NCBI RefSeq assembly: GCF_039543525.1
Contig: NZ_BAABJX010000062.1
Span: 62,001-126,000 of the forward strand
DNA length: 64,000 nucleotides
Direction: 5' to 3'
Source: Algivirga pacifica
Lineage (GTDB): Bacteria; Bacteroidota; Bacteroidia; Cytophagales; Flammeovirgaceae
The number at the start of each line of letters is the position of its first letter. Position 1 is the stretch's first letter. Below are positions 36,643 through 46,635 of this stretch, one piece after another. The notes beneath the pieces are model-generated. The model had not been told where the DNA came from. It worked only from the letters and a program-made list of their open reading frames with translations, and did not search any database. The position numbers and the translations under genes were made by a program.

Positions 36643-37461
36643 ATGAAGAAACTAACACTATTACTGTTATTGGTTATGCCTTATACAGTCCTTTTTGCAC
36701 AAAAAAATTCTTTTTATAACCGTAAAAAGCTTCCCTACGTACGCAACCCCCAAAAAATAGATATGGAAGAAATTGATGAACGTCCGGAGGATACCCGGGA
36801 TACCATCAATTATTTATACGGTACCTGGGAGGAAGGTGCCGCCGTATTATATAATGGAGATACCCTACAAGAACTACCCTCTCGTTTTGACCTTTCCTGG
36901 CAGCAACTTACCCAGCGAAAAGAAGTAGCGGTGGGAAGAACAGACTCTTTAGTACAAAAAGATACCCTATATCGAACAGTAGATTTCCGGAAAATCAAAT
37001 CGTTTTATCTGGATATAGAAACTCAGGAGGGCTTTTATGAACGAAAACACTATGTTAACGGGTACGCCTATCGGTTAGAGGGAGTGCCGGTAGTGGGCAT
37101 CTTTGAAGTGATCGAGGGAGGGGCGTATCAGTTGCTGGCAAAAATAGAACTCAAAACAGTAGAACCTTATGTTGACCAGTCAAATTTTAATAGAAGAAGG
37201 AGAGATCCAGTGCCCTGGAGGGAGGATGAACCCTTAACACGTACAAGGGTAAGGAATTATACGTTGTTTATCTCTGATCCGGAAGGAAATATCAAGAAAT
37301 TAGGGGTGGGCCGAAGAAAGCTACTGCCTTTTTTTGGAGAGCTGACAGAAGAAGTGGGGATTTATATAAAAAAGGAAAAATTATCCGTTAGAAAAAAAGA
37401 AGATATGATCAATGTTATTGGCTTTTGCAATAGAATATATAGTAGTTTTACTCATTATTAA
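36643..37461 (+). CDS. Secreted protein of unknown function
   Basis: The 272-residue protein has a signal peptide (cut after LFA) and no other recognisable domain. It contains a beta-rich middle part (FYLDIETQEGFYERKHYVNG) and a basic C-terminal third. It lies alone between SusC/SusD operons 2 and 3, after a terminator. The overall pattern (secreted, about 250-270 residues, with a NGDTLQELPSRF-like opening) is common among uncharacterised Bacteroidota periplasmic proteins. No function can be assigned. Confidence 0.75.
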   Translation: MKKLTLLLLLVMPYTVLFAQKNSFYNRKKLPYVRNPQKIDMEEIDERPEDTRDTINYLYGTWEEGAAVLYNGDTLQELPSRFDLSWQQLTQRKEVAVGRTDSLVQKDTLYRTVDFRKIKSFYLDIETQEGFYERKHYVNGYAYRLEGVPVVGIFEVIEGGAYQLLAKIELKTVEPYVDQSNFNRRRRDPVPWREDEPLTRTRVRNYTLFISDPEGNIKKLGVGRRKLLPFFGELTEEVGIYIKKEKLSVRKKEDMINVIGFCNRIYSSFTHY

Positions 37462-37703
37462 TATTTGAGTTTATTTTTACTCTATTTTATGTGTTTTTTG
37501 TACTGATTCAGCGGATTGTATTTTTTTGGGAAACTTTGTTTTTAAGCAAATATTATCTTTAATTTAAACATTATTAACAAAGAATAGTTATAAGAGATGT
37601 TAACGTAAACGACTTGTTTGTATGTTGAAAAAACATCCTTGCTTTTTATTTTAAATACGACTTATACTGAAGATTTTTTTCAGATCAATGATACTTGCTG
37701 CTT

Positions 37704-37736
37704 TCGGGCAAGCCCGAGGGGGTACCAATTCCCCCC
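37704..37736 (+). promoter_or_regulatory. Two hairpins in the susC3 leader
   Basis: TCGGG-caag-CCCGA is followed directly by GGGGG-taccaatt-CCCCC, about 45 bases before the start codon, in a leader that is otherwise extremely AT-rich. No clear promoter match was found in the 318-base gap, although TATTTTTTTG near 37518 resembles a -7 box. Confidence 0.5.
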
Positions 37737-37779
37737 TTATTTACTTTTATATTTAAACTAATTCAATTGTAAACTTTTT

Positions 37780-40746
37780 ATGAAAAAAACCTTATTACTG
37801 TTCGGGTTGTTTCTGGGGGTGCTTTTCTCTGCACTAGCACAGGAGCGTACAGTATCTGGTATCGTTTCCGATGAAACAGGAGAAGGATTACCAGGTGTAA
37901 CTGTATTGGTTAAGGGTACCACTAATGGTACAGTAACCGGAATCGATGGCAACTTTACGCTAAGTGGCGTAACGGAGCAAACGGTACTGAGTTTCTCTAT
38001 TGTAGGGTATAAGACTCAGGACATTAAAGTAGGTGCACAAACAAAATTCACTGTTCAGCTTTCAGAAGACGCGCAACAGTTGGAAGAAGTAGTAGTTGTT
38101 GGATACGGAACTCAGATTAAGAGAGAAATTACTGGATCTACAGTTTCTATTGGATCAGACGTTGTTGAGCGTCAGCCAGTATTGAATGCTTCTTCTATTC
38201 TTCAAGGACAAGCTTCTGGTGTACAGGTAACAGCTTCTTCTGGTGCTCCAGGTGGAGGTATCTCTGTAAGAGTAAGGGGGGCAACTTCTATCTTGGGTAA
38301 TAACTCTCCGCTATATGTAGTAGACGGTGTACCAGTTGTTCAAGGTGACCTTACTGGAGGTGGATTTGGTGGACAGTTGCAGTCTGCACTTTCTTCTTTG
38401 AACCCATCAGATATTGAGTCTATTGAAGTATTGAAAGATGCAGCTTCTACAGCAATTTACGGTACTAGAGGTGCAAATGGTGTTGTATTGATCACTACGA
38501 AAAGAGGTAAGTCGGGTGAGGCAAAAATCAACTTTGCTTATAACACTGGTATCGCAGAGCCTACTAAAGTACTAGATAAAGTAACTTCAAAAGAATACTA
38601 CGACATTCTGAACGAAGCAAGAACAAATGATGGCGGTACAGCACGTTCTTACGCAGATTGGGGATGGGATGAGACTACTGACAATGATTGGGTAGAAGAA
38701 GTGTTCAGAACTGCTAGAGTAAGTGATTACCAATTGAATGTAAGCGGTGGTGATGACCGTGTGAAGTACTTCTTGGGTGGATCTTACAGAGATGAGGAAG
38801 GAACGATGTTAGGTCAGAAGCTAACACGTTATAGCACAAAGATCAACTTGGATTTTAAAGCGAGTGAGCGTTTGCATGTAGCAACAAACTTCTATGGTGG
38901 TTATGAGATTAACAACCGTATCCAAAATGATAATAACATTTACGGTGTATACTCAACGGCTATCTTGACTTCTCCAGGTATTCCTGTATACGATGAGAGT
39001 GGTGAGTATTCTGTAACGCCATTTGCTAACCCAGTAGCGTCAGCATTGGAGCCAAGATACGCGAACTCTATGACGAAGATTATTGCAAATACGAACTTCA
39101 CGTACAATATCTTGCCAGGATTGGATTTCAGAACGGATTTGTCTTTGGATTACAATATTCTTAAGCAAGATCACTACGAGCCAGCAACTACGGCACAAGG
39201 TTCAGCAAGTAACGGATCAGGTTTCTACGATGTAAGAGACTTAATGACTTGGGTAGTAGAACCCGTTATGTCATATAACAAAACAGTGGCAGAAAAGCAT
39301 AACTTCTCACTTCTTGCAGGGGCGACTTTCCAAAAGAGAATTGATGCATTCAATAACGTAACAGGTGTTGGTTTCTTGAAGCCTTCATTGACGTATATCA
39401 CTTCAGCAGCTCAGATTACAGATGGTACTGGTTTTAAATCAAACTATGGTCTACAGTCTCAGTTTGGACGTTTGAACTATAACTTTGATGGAAAATACTT
39501 ATTCTCAGCTTCTCTAAGACGTGATGGTTCTTCTCGTTTCGGTGAGAACAATAAGTATGGTACATTCTGGGCCGTTTCAGGGGGTTGGATTATCTCTGAT
39601 GAGGAATTCTTGAAAAATCAGGATGTACTTAGCTTCTTGAAATTGAGAGCTTCTCATGGTATCACGGGTAACGATGGTATTGGTGATTTCCGTTACTTAG
39701 GTACTTGGGGTACTTCTGCAAACTACTTGGGTGCACCAGCTTCTGCTCCAAACAGAATTGCTAACCCTGACTTGAAATGGGAAGAAACAGCAGTGACAGA
39801 TCTTGGTTTGGAAACAGGCTTCTTTGACAACCGTCTTACTGTAAATGCTAACGTATTCTATTCTAGAACAACAGACCTATTGTTGGCGAAGCCACTTTCA
39901 GGGGTAACAGGATTTACTTCATTGACAGCGAACGTTGGAGAAATGGAAAACAGAGGTTTGGAACTGGAAGCTGTTGCTACATTGGTTAATAGAGGTGGAT
40001 TCTCTTGGAAGGTCAACAAGAATATTTCATTTGTTAGAAACAAAGTACTTAAGCTGGAGACAGCTAACGCGGATGGTCGTGTAGATACAGGTTTTGCTTC
40101 TGCTTATATGGAAGGACAGCCTCTAAACGTATTCTATGCATTGGATTATCTAGGTGTTGACCCTGCTACAGGTGATGCGATCTATGACGATGTAAATGGT
40201 GATGGAATCATTTCTGATGAGGACCGTAAGATTGTTGGAGATGCGAACCCTGACTATTATGGCGGTTTCACTAACACACTTTCTTACAAAGGATTTACGT
40301 TGGATGCATTCTTCCAGTATTCAGTAGGAAATGAGATCTATAACAATACGAGAGCATTTACAGAGAATGTAGGTAGTTCATTGGCGACAGGTGCTTCTAT
40401 GAGAGATCGTTGGAGAGAGCCAGGAGATATTACTTCTGTACCTAGAGCAACAAACGTAAGAAGAGGTTATAACTCACAGGATTCTGACAGATGGGTGGAA
40501 GATGGATCATATATGCGTCTGAAAAACATTAGCTTGTCTTATAGCGTGCCACGCAACTGGATCAGTAAAGCGGGCTTGAGTACTGCTACGATCACAGCAA
40601 CAGCTAATAACTTGCTGACTTGGACAAACTACAGCGCCGATCCAGAAGTAAGTGTATTCGCAGAGACAAACACTTCTGCAGGTACAGACTTCTTAACACA
40701 GCCACAGAGCAAGCTGTATATGTTGAGTGTTAACCTAGGATTCTAA
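37780..40746 (+). CDS. SusC/RagA family TonB-dependent outer-membrane transporter (pair 3)
   Basis: The 988-residue protein has a signal peptide related to those of SusC1/2, the N-terminal regulatory-like domain, the signature EEVVVVGYGTQ, a plug with VLKDAASTAIYGTRGANGVV and a barrel ending in VNLGF. It is the canonical SusC form, shorter than SusC1/2, and is more distant from them beyond the first 100 residues. It pairs with the SusD at 40767 and a Calx-beta lipoprotein. The substrate is unknown. Confidence 0.95.
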   Translation: MKKTLLLFGLFLGVLFSALAQERTVSGIVSDETGEGLPGVTVLVKGTTNGTVTGIDGNFTLSGVTEQTVLSFSIVGYKTQDIKVGAQTKFTVQLSEDAQQLEEVVVVGYGTQIKREITGSTVSIGSDVVERQPVLNASSILQGQASGVQVTASSGAPGGGISVRVRGATSILGNNSPLYVVDGVPVVQGDLTGGGFGGQLQSALSSLNPSDIESIEVLKDAASTAIYGTRGANGVVLITTKRGKSGEAKINFAYNTGIAEPTKVLDKVTSKEYYDILNEARTNDGGTARSYADWGWDETTDNDWVEEVFRTARVSDYQLNVSGGDDRVKYFLGGSYRDEEGTMLGQKLTRYSTKINLDFKASERLHVATNFYGGYEINNRIQNDNNIYGVYSTAILTSPGIPVYDESGEYSVTPFANPVASALEPRYANSMTKIIANTNFTYNILPGLDFRTDLSLDYNILKQDHYEPATTAQGSASNGSGFYDVRDLMTWVVEPVMSYNKTVAEKHNFSLLAGATFQKRIDAFNNVTGVGFLKPSLTYITSAAQITDGTGFKSNYGLQSQFGRLNYNFDGKYLFSASLRRDGSSRFGENNKYGTFWAVSGGWIISDEEFLKNQDVLSFLKLRASHGITGNDGIGDFRYLGTWGTSANYLGAPASAPNRIANPDLKWEETAVTDLGLETGFFDNRLTVNANVFYSRTTDLLLAKPLSGVTGFTSLTANVGEMENRGLELEAVATLVNRGGFSWKVNKNISFVRNKVLKLETANADGRVDTGFASAYMEGQPLNVFYALDYLGVDPATGDAIYDDVNGDGIISDEDRKIVGDANPDYYGGFTNTLSYKGFTLDAFFQYSVGNEIYNNTRAFTENVGSSLATGASMRDRWREPGDITSVPRATNVRRGYNSQDSDRWVEDGSYMRLKNISLSYSVPRNWISKAGLSTATITATANNLLTWTNYSADPEVSVFAETNTSAGTDFLTQPQSKLYMLSVNLGF

Positions 40747-40766
40747 TTAAAACCGGTATTAAAGCA

Positions 40767-42140
40767 ATGAAAATATATAACTTCACTAAAGTAGCAGCAG
40801 TGGCGGCATTATTGTCCTTCACTGCTTGTGAAAACTCTCTACTGGAGCAAGAGCCAGTAGATTTGATCACCAACGATCGTGCAATTGAGGAAGTTGACGA
40901 TTTGGACGGAGCAATTTTGGGTGCTTATAGTAGTGCTCAGGTAACCAACTTCTATGGTAACCTATTGTTGAATTCTATCGCCTTGATGAGTGATGAGGGA
41001 GACCACACTGGTACGTTTCCTACGAACCAGGAAATGGATGTAAACAACGTATTGGCAGCGAATGTGACTATGCGTAATATTTGGAACCAAGGATTTAAAG
41101 TGGTATTCAATGCGAATAGTGTTATTGCAGGTGCTGAAGAATTGGAAGAGGCAGAGGCTACAGAAATAGCTCCATATATCGCAGAAGCGAAAGCATTGAG
41201 AGCATTGGGCTTATGGCATCTTTCAAACTTATGGGGAGATATTCCTTATCCAGAAACAACATCTTTGGAGGAATTGGGAACTATTTCGAGAACTCCTAGA
41301 GCAGAAGTATTAACAAAAATAATCGCAGATCTTGAGGCTGCTCGTGCAGATCTTCCAGCAACTTATGATGATGAGGAAGCTGATAGAACACGTTTCACGC
41401 AAGTGACAGTTGATGCATTCTTGGCGAGAGCTTATTTGTATGTAGGTAAGTATGCAGAGGCTGCAGCAAAAGCAACTGCTGTGATTAACTCAGGTAGCTA
41501 CTCATTGACTGCTGATTATGCAAGTGCTTTTGCAGATGGGTCAACAGAGACTATTATGGAAGTTTATTATGATGTGAGTGATGCTAACCAGTTAGCTTTC
41601 CACTTGCTTCCAGCAGACTTGGGTGGTCGTTTTGAGTATGGTCCAAGTGCTGACTTGATTGCTGCATTAGATGCGGAAGCAGGAGATGCTCGTAAAGCGA
41701 TGTATTTAGAGCATCCAAAAATTGCCAATACATATTATATCAATAAGTATAATGATATCGCACAAGGAACGGACCGTCCGAAAGTGTTCCGTTTGGCAGA
41801 GATGTACTTGATCGCTGCTGAGGCAATTGCCCAAAATAGTAATGTAAATGATCAAGCAGTAACGATGTTGAATGCCGTAAGAACTCGCGCAGGACTTGCT
41901 GCAAAAACAACAGCTGATTATGCAAACAAAACAGCTTTCTTGAGTGCGGTAGAGCAAGAGCGTTTCAAGGAGTTGGCATTTGAAGGGCACCGTATGTTTG
42001 ACTTAGTAAGAACAGGTCGTGTAGATGCTGTAATGTCAGCACACAACCCTGCAGGATGGGCTAACACAGATATTGTATGGCCAATTCCTCAACAGGACAA
42101 AGACCTAAACCCTAACTTGGGACAAAACGACGGTTATTAA
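40767..42140 (+). CDS. RagB/SusD family nutrient-binding lipoprotein (pair 3)
   Basis: The 457-residue lipoprotein has its lipobox Cys at about residue 21 (SFTAC) followed by Glu-Asn. The conserved SusD segments are present: ALRALGLWHLSNLWGDIPYPE, an EMYLIAAEAIAQ segment, a LNAVRTRAGL helix, and the C-terminal ERFKELAFEGHRMFDLVRTG and VWPIPQQD. It starts 20 bases after susC3 with no intervening hairpin, unlike pairs 1 and 2. Confidence 0.96.
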   Translation: MKIYNFTKVAAVAALLSFTACENSLLEQEPVDLITNDRAIEEVDDLDGAILGAYSSAQVTNFYGNLLLNSIALMSDEGDHTGTFPTNQEMDVNNVLAANVTMRNIWNQGFKVVFNANSVIAGAEELEEAEATEIAPYIAEAKALRALGLWHLSNLWGDIPYPETTSLEELGTISRTPRAEVLTKIIADLEAARADLPATYDDEEADRTRFTQVTVDAFLARAYLYVGKYAEAAAKATAVINSGSYSLTADYASAFADGSTETIMEVYYDVSDANQLAFHLLPADLGGRFEYGPSADLIAALDAEAGDARKAMYLEHPKIANTYYINKYNDIAQGTDRPKVFRLAEMYLIAAEAIAQNSNVNDQAVTMLNAVRTRAGLAAKTTADYANKTAFLSAVEQERFKELAFEGHRMFDLVRTGRVDAVMSAHNPAGWANTDIVWPIPQQDKDLNPNLGQNDGY

Positions 42141-42174
42141 TTCCTTACTTTTTGACGACTAATCATTAAGAATA

Positions 42175-43005
42175 ATGAAAAAACTAATCAATAAATTATT
42201 CATGGCAGGAGCAATGCTCTCTGCCATGACATTCAACGCTTGTACAGAGCCGGAAAGCAATGTCTTTGAAGGCCCTTATTATGTTCGTTTCTCTACATCA
42301 AGTGCTGTAGTTTCAGAAGCAGAGGAAGGGGAGACGATTACGAATAATATCAGTGTTCACTTGGTAGGACCTGCGCAAGCTTCAGACGTAACGGTTGCTT
42401 ATGAGATCTCAGGATCTGCAGAAAGTGGTTCAGATTATATCTTGGCAAATGCTGGTACTGTAACGATTCCAGCAGGCGAGCATTTTGCAACGATTTCGAT
42501 CACTACGGTAAACAATGATATTGCAGAGAGTACTGAAACTATTGAGTTGTCATTAACATCCGTAGATGGTGCTAACCTTCGTGTAGGTCAGGATGATAAT
42601 GGAATGTTGGGGGCTAACTTCACATTGACGATTAATGATGATGACTGTCCAATTGTGATTGCTTCTTCATATACAGTATCATTTACTGATCCATCTTGGG
42701 CTGCAGAATATGATCGTGGAAGCGTATCAGTTACTGATAATGGCGATGGAACTTACTCGATTGAGAACGTTTGGGGTGACTTCGTAGCGTTTGCGACAGG
42801 AGAGGCTTCTTACGAAGGTTCTTTCCCTTACCCGATTACTTTTACCGTAGATGCTTCAGGAAATGTAACAGTTCCTGCTGTTGACGGTGACTGGAAAGGT
42901 GGTGGTGCTGGTAAAGTTGATGCTTGTAATGGTGTGATTACTATTGTACTGCAGGAGACATTATTTGGTAGTGCTTTCCCTGTGACAGTAGTATTGTCAG
43001 AGTAA
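42175..43005 (+). CDS. Calx-beta domain lipoprotein of the third SusC/SusD operon
   Basis: The 276-residue lipoprotein has Cys23 followed by Thr-Glu-Pro-Glu. The first domain (about 35-160) is Calx-beta like: VSEAEEGET, then SGSAESGSDYI, GTVTIPAGEHFATISITTVND-like and the closing LTINDDD. The C-terminal part (about 160-276) is beta-rich and not recognised. As the third gene after susC3-susD3, it occupies the position of SusE/F-type surface binding proteins and probably helps capture substrate at the cell surface. Confidence 0.85.
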   Translation: MKKLINKLFMAGAMLSAMTFNACTEPESNVFEGPYYVRFSTSSAVVSEAEEGETITNNISVHLVGPAQASDVTVAYEISGSAESGSDYILANAGTVTIPAGEHFATISITTVNNDIAESTETIELSLTSVDGANLRVGQDDNGMLGANFTLTINDDDCPIVIASSYTVSFTDPSWAAEYDRGSVSVTDNGDGTYSIENVWGDFVAFATGEASYEGSFPYPITFTVDASGNVTVPAVDGDWKGGGAGKVDACNGVITIVLQETLFGSAFPVTVVLSE

Positions 43006-43033
43006 TCAGAAGATTATTGACTGATATAATTAT

Positions 43034-43070
43034 AAAAAAACCTTCAGGCGATAAGTCTGAAGGTTTTTTT
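43034..43070. terminator. Bidirectional terminator
   Basis: AAAAAAACCTTCAG pairs with CTGAAGGTTTTTTT around a nine-base loop. T runs on both strands let it end the third SusC operon and the converging gene at 43082-43819. Confidence 0.92.
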
Positions 43071-43081
43071 ATAACAAATTT

Positions 43082-43819
43082 TTATTGAGCAGTAGTACTT
43101 AAGATTTGATCGCAATACATACTGAGTTGCTTAATTCCCGCTAAGGATTTAAGGTCTAGTTGCTGTAACTTGATATATTTATTTAGTGCAACTTTGTGCT
43201 CTGGAAAAAGCTTTAGAAATCTCTTTTTAGAGAATTTTACGGCTTCTTGATTATAAACAAGGTATAGGTCAGAAGTTAAGGCAAACTGATCTTTCTTGTT
43301 GGCGTCTACAGAGTGATAGGTGTTGTCTCTAGGGGCCTTGATAATATAGGTACGCCAGTGCGTTCCTAAAGTGAGGTGTGTTCCTTGGAAATGTAATTCT
43401 AGATAAGAATTGTGATTGAATTTATCATCTTCATTCGTGACCAATTGATTTTGGAACAACTTCTCCCCTTCAGTGGTGAGGATGGAAAACTCCTTAACAT
43501 CTTTGGCGGCAAGCATTAGTTCTTGTCCGTTTTGTTTGACAATAATTTGGTCGTGGTAGGTATGGTATTTTATTTCAACATTTTCTACTAGGTTTTTTTC
43601 TTTATAGAGAATATTTCCTTTGGACCAATTGTCCATGAAATAAGGGCTTCCTTCTGTTTTTATTTCTTTTTTAGAAGTGCGAATAACACTTCCATGAAAA
43701 GCATTGCGTAGGTTATCGGTTTTTGATGCATTATTGCTTGGTGCTGATTGTGCGTAAATTTGTGTACTGTTCAAAAATGCAATTGAAAAAATTACGACAC
43801 TTAAAGAAAGTAGTTTCAT
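43082..43819 (-). CDS. Secreted protein of unknown function
   Basis: The 245-residue protein has a signal peptide (cut after IYAQ) and a beta-rich body with GSPYFMDNWSKGNILYKEKN and VEIKYHTYHDQIIVKQNGQE, a pattern found in many uncharacterised Bacteroidota periplasmic proteins. The C-terminal 50 residues are helical (FSKKRFLKLFPEHKVALNKY). It converges on the third SusC operon and diverges from the protease. Function is unknown. Confidence 0.75.
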   Translation of the reverse strand: MKLLSLSVVIFSIAFLNSTQIYAQSAPSNNASKTDNLRNAFHGSVIRTSKKEIKTEGSPYFMDNWSKGNILYKEKNLVENVEIKYHTYHDQIIVKQNGQELMLAAKDVKEFSILTTEGEKLFQNQLVTNEDDKFNHNSYLELHFQGTHLTLGTHWRTYIIKAPRDNTYHSVDANKKDQFALTSDLYLVYNQEAVKFSKKRFLKLFPEHKVALNKYIKLQQLDLKSLAGIKQLSMYCDQILSTTAQ

Positions 43820-43975
43820 AGAAATTTAAATAGATTTAATAATTGATTGTGAGCTTTTTTAAGATAATTATTTTTTGGACTAAAAAATAATAACAACATA
43901 GAGGTCAATTTAGTTAATCGTATTATTTTTGAGCTACTTTAGTGCTCTTTTTTTACTAGAAAAAATCCACATAAA

Positions 43976-46402
43976 ATGAAAACTATACTAACTATAGCAA
44001 TGTTTCTTTTGCTGTCTGTATCTACAGTGATAGGGCAACAAGTAGTCAATGAGCAAGGGCATATCGAATGTCACGGAGGGCCCGTTGCCTTTGAAGAACC
44101 TAAGGATGTTATTTACGAAACCTTTTACTCTTCTAACTATAATCCTAATGCACGTTTGGCTGAAAATAGTGGAGCGGTATTTAAGGTTAATTATGCTGGT
44201 TTCTCGGAAGAGGCTCGACAGGCCTTTCAGGCTGCCGTAGATATTTGGGCAGCAACGTTACAGTCCGATGTTGAAATTGTAGTCAATGCGATATGGCAAG
44301 ATTCTGGAAACCCGAGTAACTTGGGATTTGCTCGTCCCGGCGCTTACCGCAGGGATTTTGAGGGGGCGCCTTTAACAGGCACACAATACCCTATTGCTTT
44401 GGCGGAGAAGTTGGCTAGGAAGCCCTTAAATAAGGAAGGAGAAGCAGATGTCTATTGTAGCTTCAATAGTAGTCGTAATGATTGGTATTTCGGAACGGAT
44501 GGTGCAACACCGAATAATCAGTTTGATTTGGTTGCAGTGGTATCGCATGAACTAGGGCACGCACTAGGTTTCACAGGATCATTCTTTGTGAATGGCTCAG
44601 AAGGACAGTGGGGGAATAGTGGAGCGCCGAATGTTTTTGACCGTTACGTAGTTAACTCAAAAGAAGAATCCTTATTGGATACGTCTCTTTTTCCGAACAA
44701 CTCTGATGTATTGGCAAGACAACTGACAAGTGAAGGAGTGTTTTTTGATAGTGAATTAGGAAAGGAGGGAAACGGAGGTGCACTGCCTAAGTTGTATGCC
44801 CCTTCTCCTTATCGATCGGGATCTAGTATTTCGCACCTGGATGAGAATACATATAGTGGCAGTGATCTGGGGTTAATGACACCTTTTGCGGCTCCAGGGC
44901 CACAAGCGCAGGCTCCGGGAGCAATAACTGAAGGGATGTTTGCCGATATGGGATGGGTATATACGTTTATTGATCATGAGGAAAAGAGAGATGCGGTAGC
45001 TTTAACAACACCTTTTGATATTCAGGTAAGCAGTGATAATGGTTATGATGCCTCTTCTGTGACGATGTACTATCGAATAGGTGAGGAAGGAGATTGGAGT
45101 ATGCAAATGATGGAAGATAAGGGAGAGGGAGAGTTTTCTTATACCTTGGATATTGGAGATATAACCGATGTGACGATACAATATTACTTTGGCTTAACGG
45201 ATAACTTTGGAAGAGAGATACAAGCTCCTTTTGCCGCTGAAAATAATCCATTTGATGTATATGTTGGAGTAGATGAGATATCTCCTGTATTGACACATGC
45301 TAAGTTATTGGAAACATCCGTGTTTGAGAAGCAGATTAGTATACAAGCAAAAGCCACAGATAATAGTGGGGTAGGTCGTGTATATGCAGTCTATAAAGTA
45401 GGAGAAACAGGAGAAGAACAGCAGGTAGCCTTGGGACAGGGGGAAGAAGAGGATATTTATGAGGGAGCATTGGACTTGAGTGATTTAGAGGTACAGCAAG
45501 GGGATGTGCTTTTTTACCGAGTGGTGACCGAAGATTCTTACACGACACCTAATGTCACGCAATTACCTGCAGAGGGTTTTTATGAGGTGAAGGTTAAAGA
45601 GCAGCAAGCCGTTACAGAAGTAGCTGTCAATATAGATAATGAGGATAATTTCTATTTTGAGGGGATGGGAATAGAGCCAGAAAGCAACCGTTTTACATCC
45701 TCGGCAATTCATACGCCTCACCCATATAAAAATTCCCAAGTGGCCTTTGATGAATATCTCACTTATTTGGAAGTTCCGGTGATCGTTACATCAGAAAATT
45801 TATTGACATTTAATGAGGTTGTACTAACAGAGCCTGCTCAAGATTATGTAGTAGTAGAAGCTTCAAAAGATAATGGAAAAACTTGGCAAGCGATTACTGA
45901 GTCGTATGACGCTACTGCTTATCCGGAGTGGGAGGAATTGTATTACAGTAATGTGGTTAATGATAATTCTCTGGCTTTCGGAAACTTCACATATTTCCAA
46001 AGAAGGACAATTCAATTGTCAGAGTTTTTCCAAGAAGGAGAGGAGGTTTTTATTCGTTTCAGAATGGTTGTAGGAGCCACGAACACCGCTTGGGGGTGGG
46101 TAATTGACGATATTGAAATTACGAATAGTATTACAGCAATTAATACGGAGCGACTAGGAGGAGTAACAATCTATCCGAACCCAGTTCAAGATCAATTACG
46201 TATCAATTTTGATAATATATTTACTGGTGAGGTACAGGTATCTGTGATGAACTTGACAGGACAAATACTTTCAGAAAATACCTGGACCAAGACTTCACAA
46301 AAAGCACAATATCAAATTGACTTTAGTGGTTATGGAAAAGGAATCTATATAGTACGAGTAAGTGATGGTGAGCGTGTATCTTCCATGAAGATTCTTAAAT
46401 AG
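43976..46402 (+). CDS. Secreted zinc metalloprotease with T9SS sorting domain
   Basis: The 808-residue protein has a signal peptide (cut near residue 20), a zinc protease domain (about 60-330), two beta-rich modules (about 345-430 and 435-535), a further beta-sandwich (about 540-715) and an 81-residue T9SS type A C-terminal domain (728-808, with YPNPVQDQLRINF). The zinc motif is HELGH (191-195), with catalytic Glu192. Gly, not His, occupies the usual third metzincin position. The likely third ligand is His287 in SISHLDE, followed by the Met-turn LMTP (Met301), an arrangement like the leishmanolysin (M8) type. It should be exported by the T9SS to which SprE belongs. Confidence 0.9.
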   Translation: MKTILTIAMFLLLSVSTVIGQQVVNEQGHIECHGGPVAFEEPKDVIYETFYSSNYNPNARLAENSGAVFKVNYAGFSEEARQAFQAAVDIWAATLQSDVEIVVNAIWQDSGNPSNLGFARPGAYRRDFEGAPLTGTQYPIALAEKLARKPLNKEGEADVYCSFNSSRNDWYFGTDGATPNNQFDLVAVVSHELGHALGFTGSFFVNGSEGQWGNSGAPNVFDRYVVNSKEESLLDTSLFPNNSDVLARQLTSEGVFFDSELGKEGNGGALPKLYAPSPYRSGSSISHLDENTYSGSDLGLMTPFAAPGPQAQAPGAITEGMFADMGWVYTFIDHEEKRDAVALTTPFDIQVSSDNGYDASSVTMYYRIGEEGDWSMQMMEDKGEGEFSYTLDIGDITDVTIQYYFGLTDNFGREIQAPFAAENNPFDVYVGVDEISPVLTHAKLLETSVFEKQISIQAKATDNSGVGRVYAVYKVGETGEEQQVALGQGEEEDIYEGALDLSDLEVQQGDVLFYRVVTEDSYTTPNVTQLPAEGFYEVKVKEQQAVTEVAVNIDNEDNFYFEGMGIEPESNRFTSSAIHTPHPYKNSQVAFDEYLTYLEVPVIVTSENLLTFNEVVLTEPAQDYVVVEASKDNGKTWQAITESYDATAYPEWEELYYSNVVNDNSLAFGNFTYFQRRTIQLSEFFQEGEEVFIRFRMVVGATNTAWGWVIDDIEITNSITAINTERLGGVTIYPNPVQDQLRINFDNIFTGEVQVSVMNLTGQILSENTWTKTSQKAQYQIDFSGYGKGIYIVRVSDGERVSSMKILK

Positions 46403-46415
46403 TTTTCTTTCAATT

Positions 46416-46635
46416 AAAAAAGGGACATTTCGTATATTAAGGTTGAATATTTATCCGTCATATTCCGTATAGTGACGGATTAAAATCCGCCCCTATGTGA
46501 TGCCACCCTTTCAGGGTTTTATGGTATAATCCCGAAGGGATGACATCACATAGAGGTGGGTTTCAACCCATCTCTTCGCGTAAGAAGTGTGTCGGTTATT
46601 TATTCAAACTTAATTAACGAAATGTCCCTTTTTTT
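46416..46635. repeat. Bidirectional terminator interrupted by nested mini-hairpins
   Basis: The outer arms AAAAAAGGGACATTTCGT and ACGAAATGTCCCTTTTTTT pair perfectly, and the next 18 bases inward are also mostly complementary. Between them lie nested palindromes: CCGTCA/TGACGG, CCTATGTGATG/CATCACATAG, ACCCTttcAGGGT and ATCCCgaaGGGAT. It serves the converging protease and rof-like genes as a terminator and overlaps the stop codon of the latter. Confidence 0.8.
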
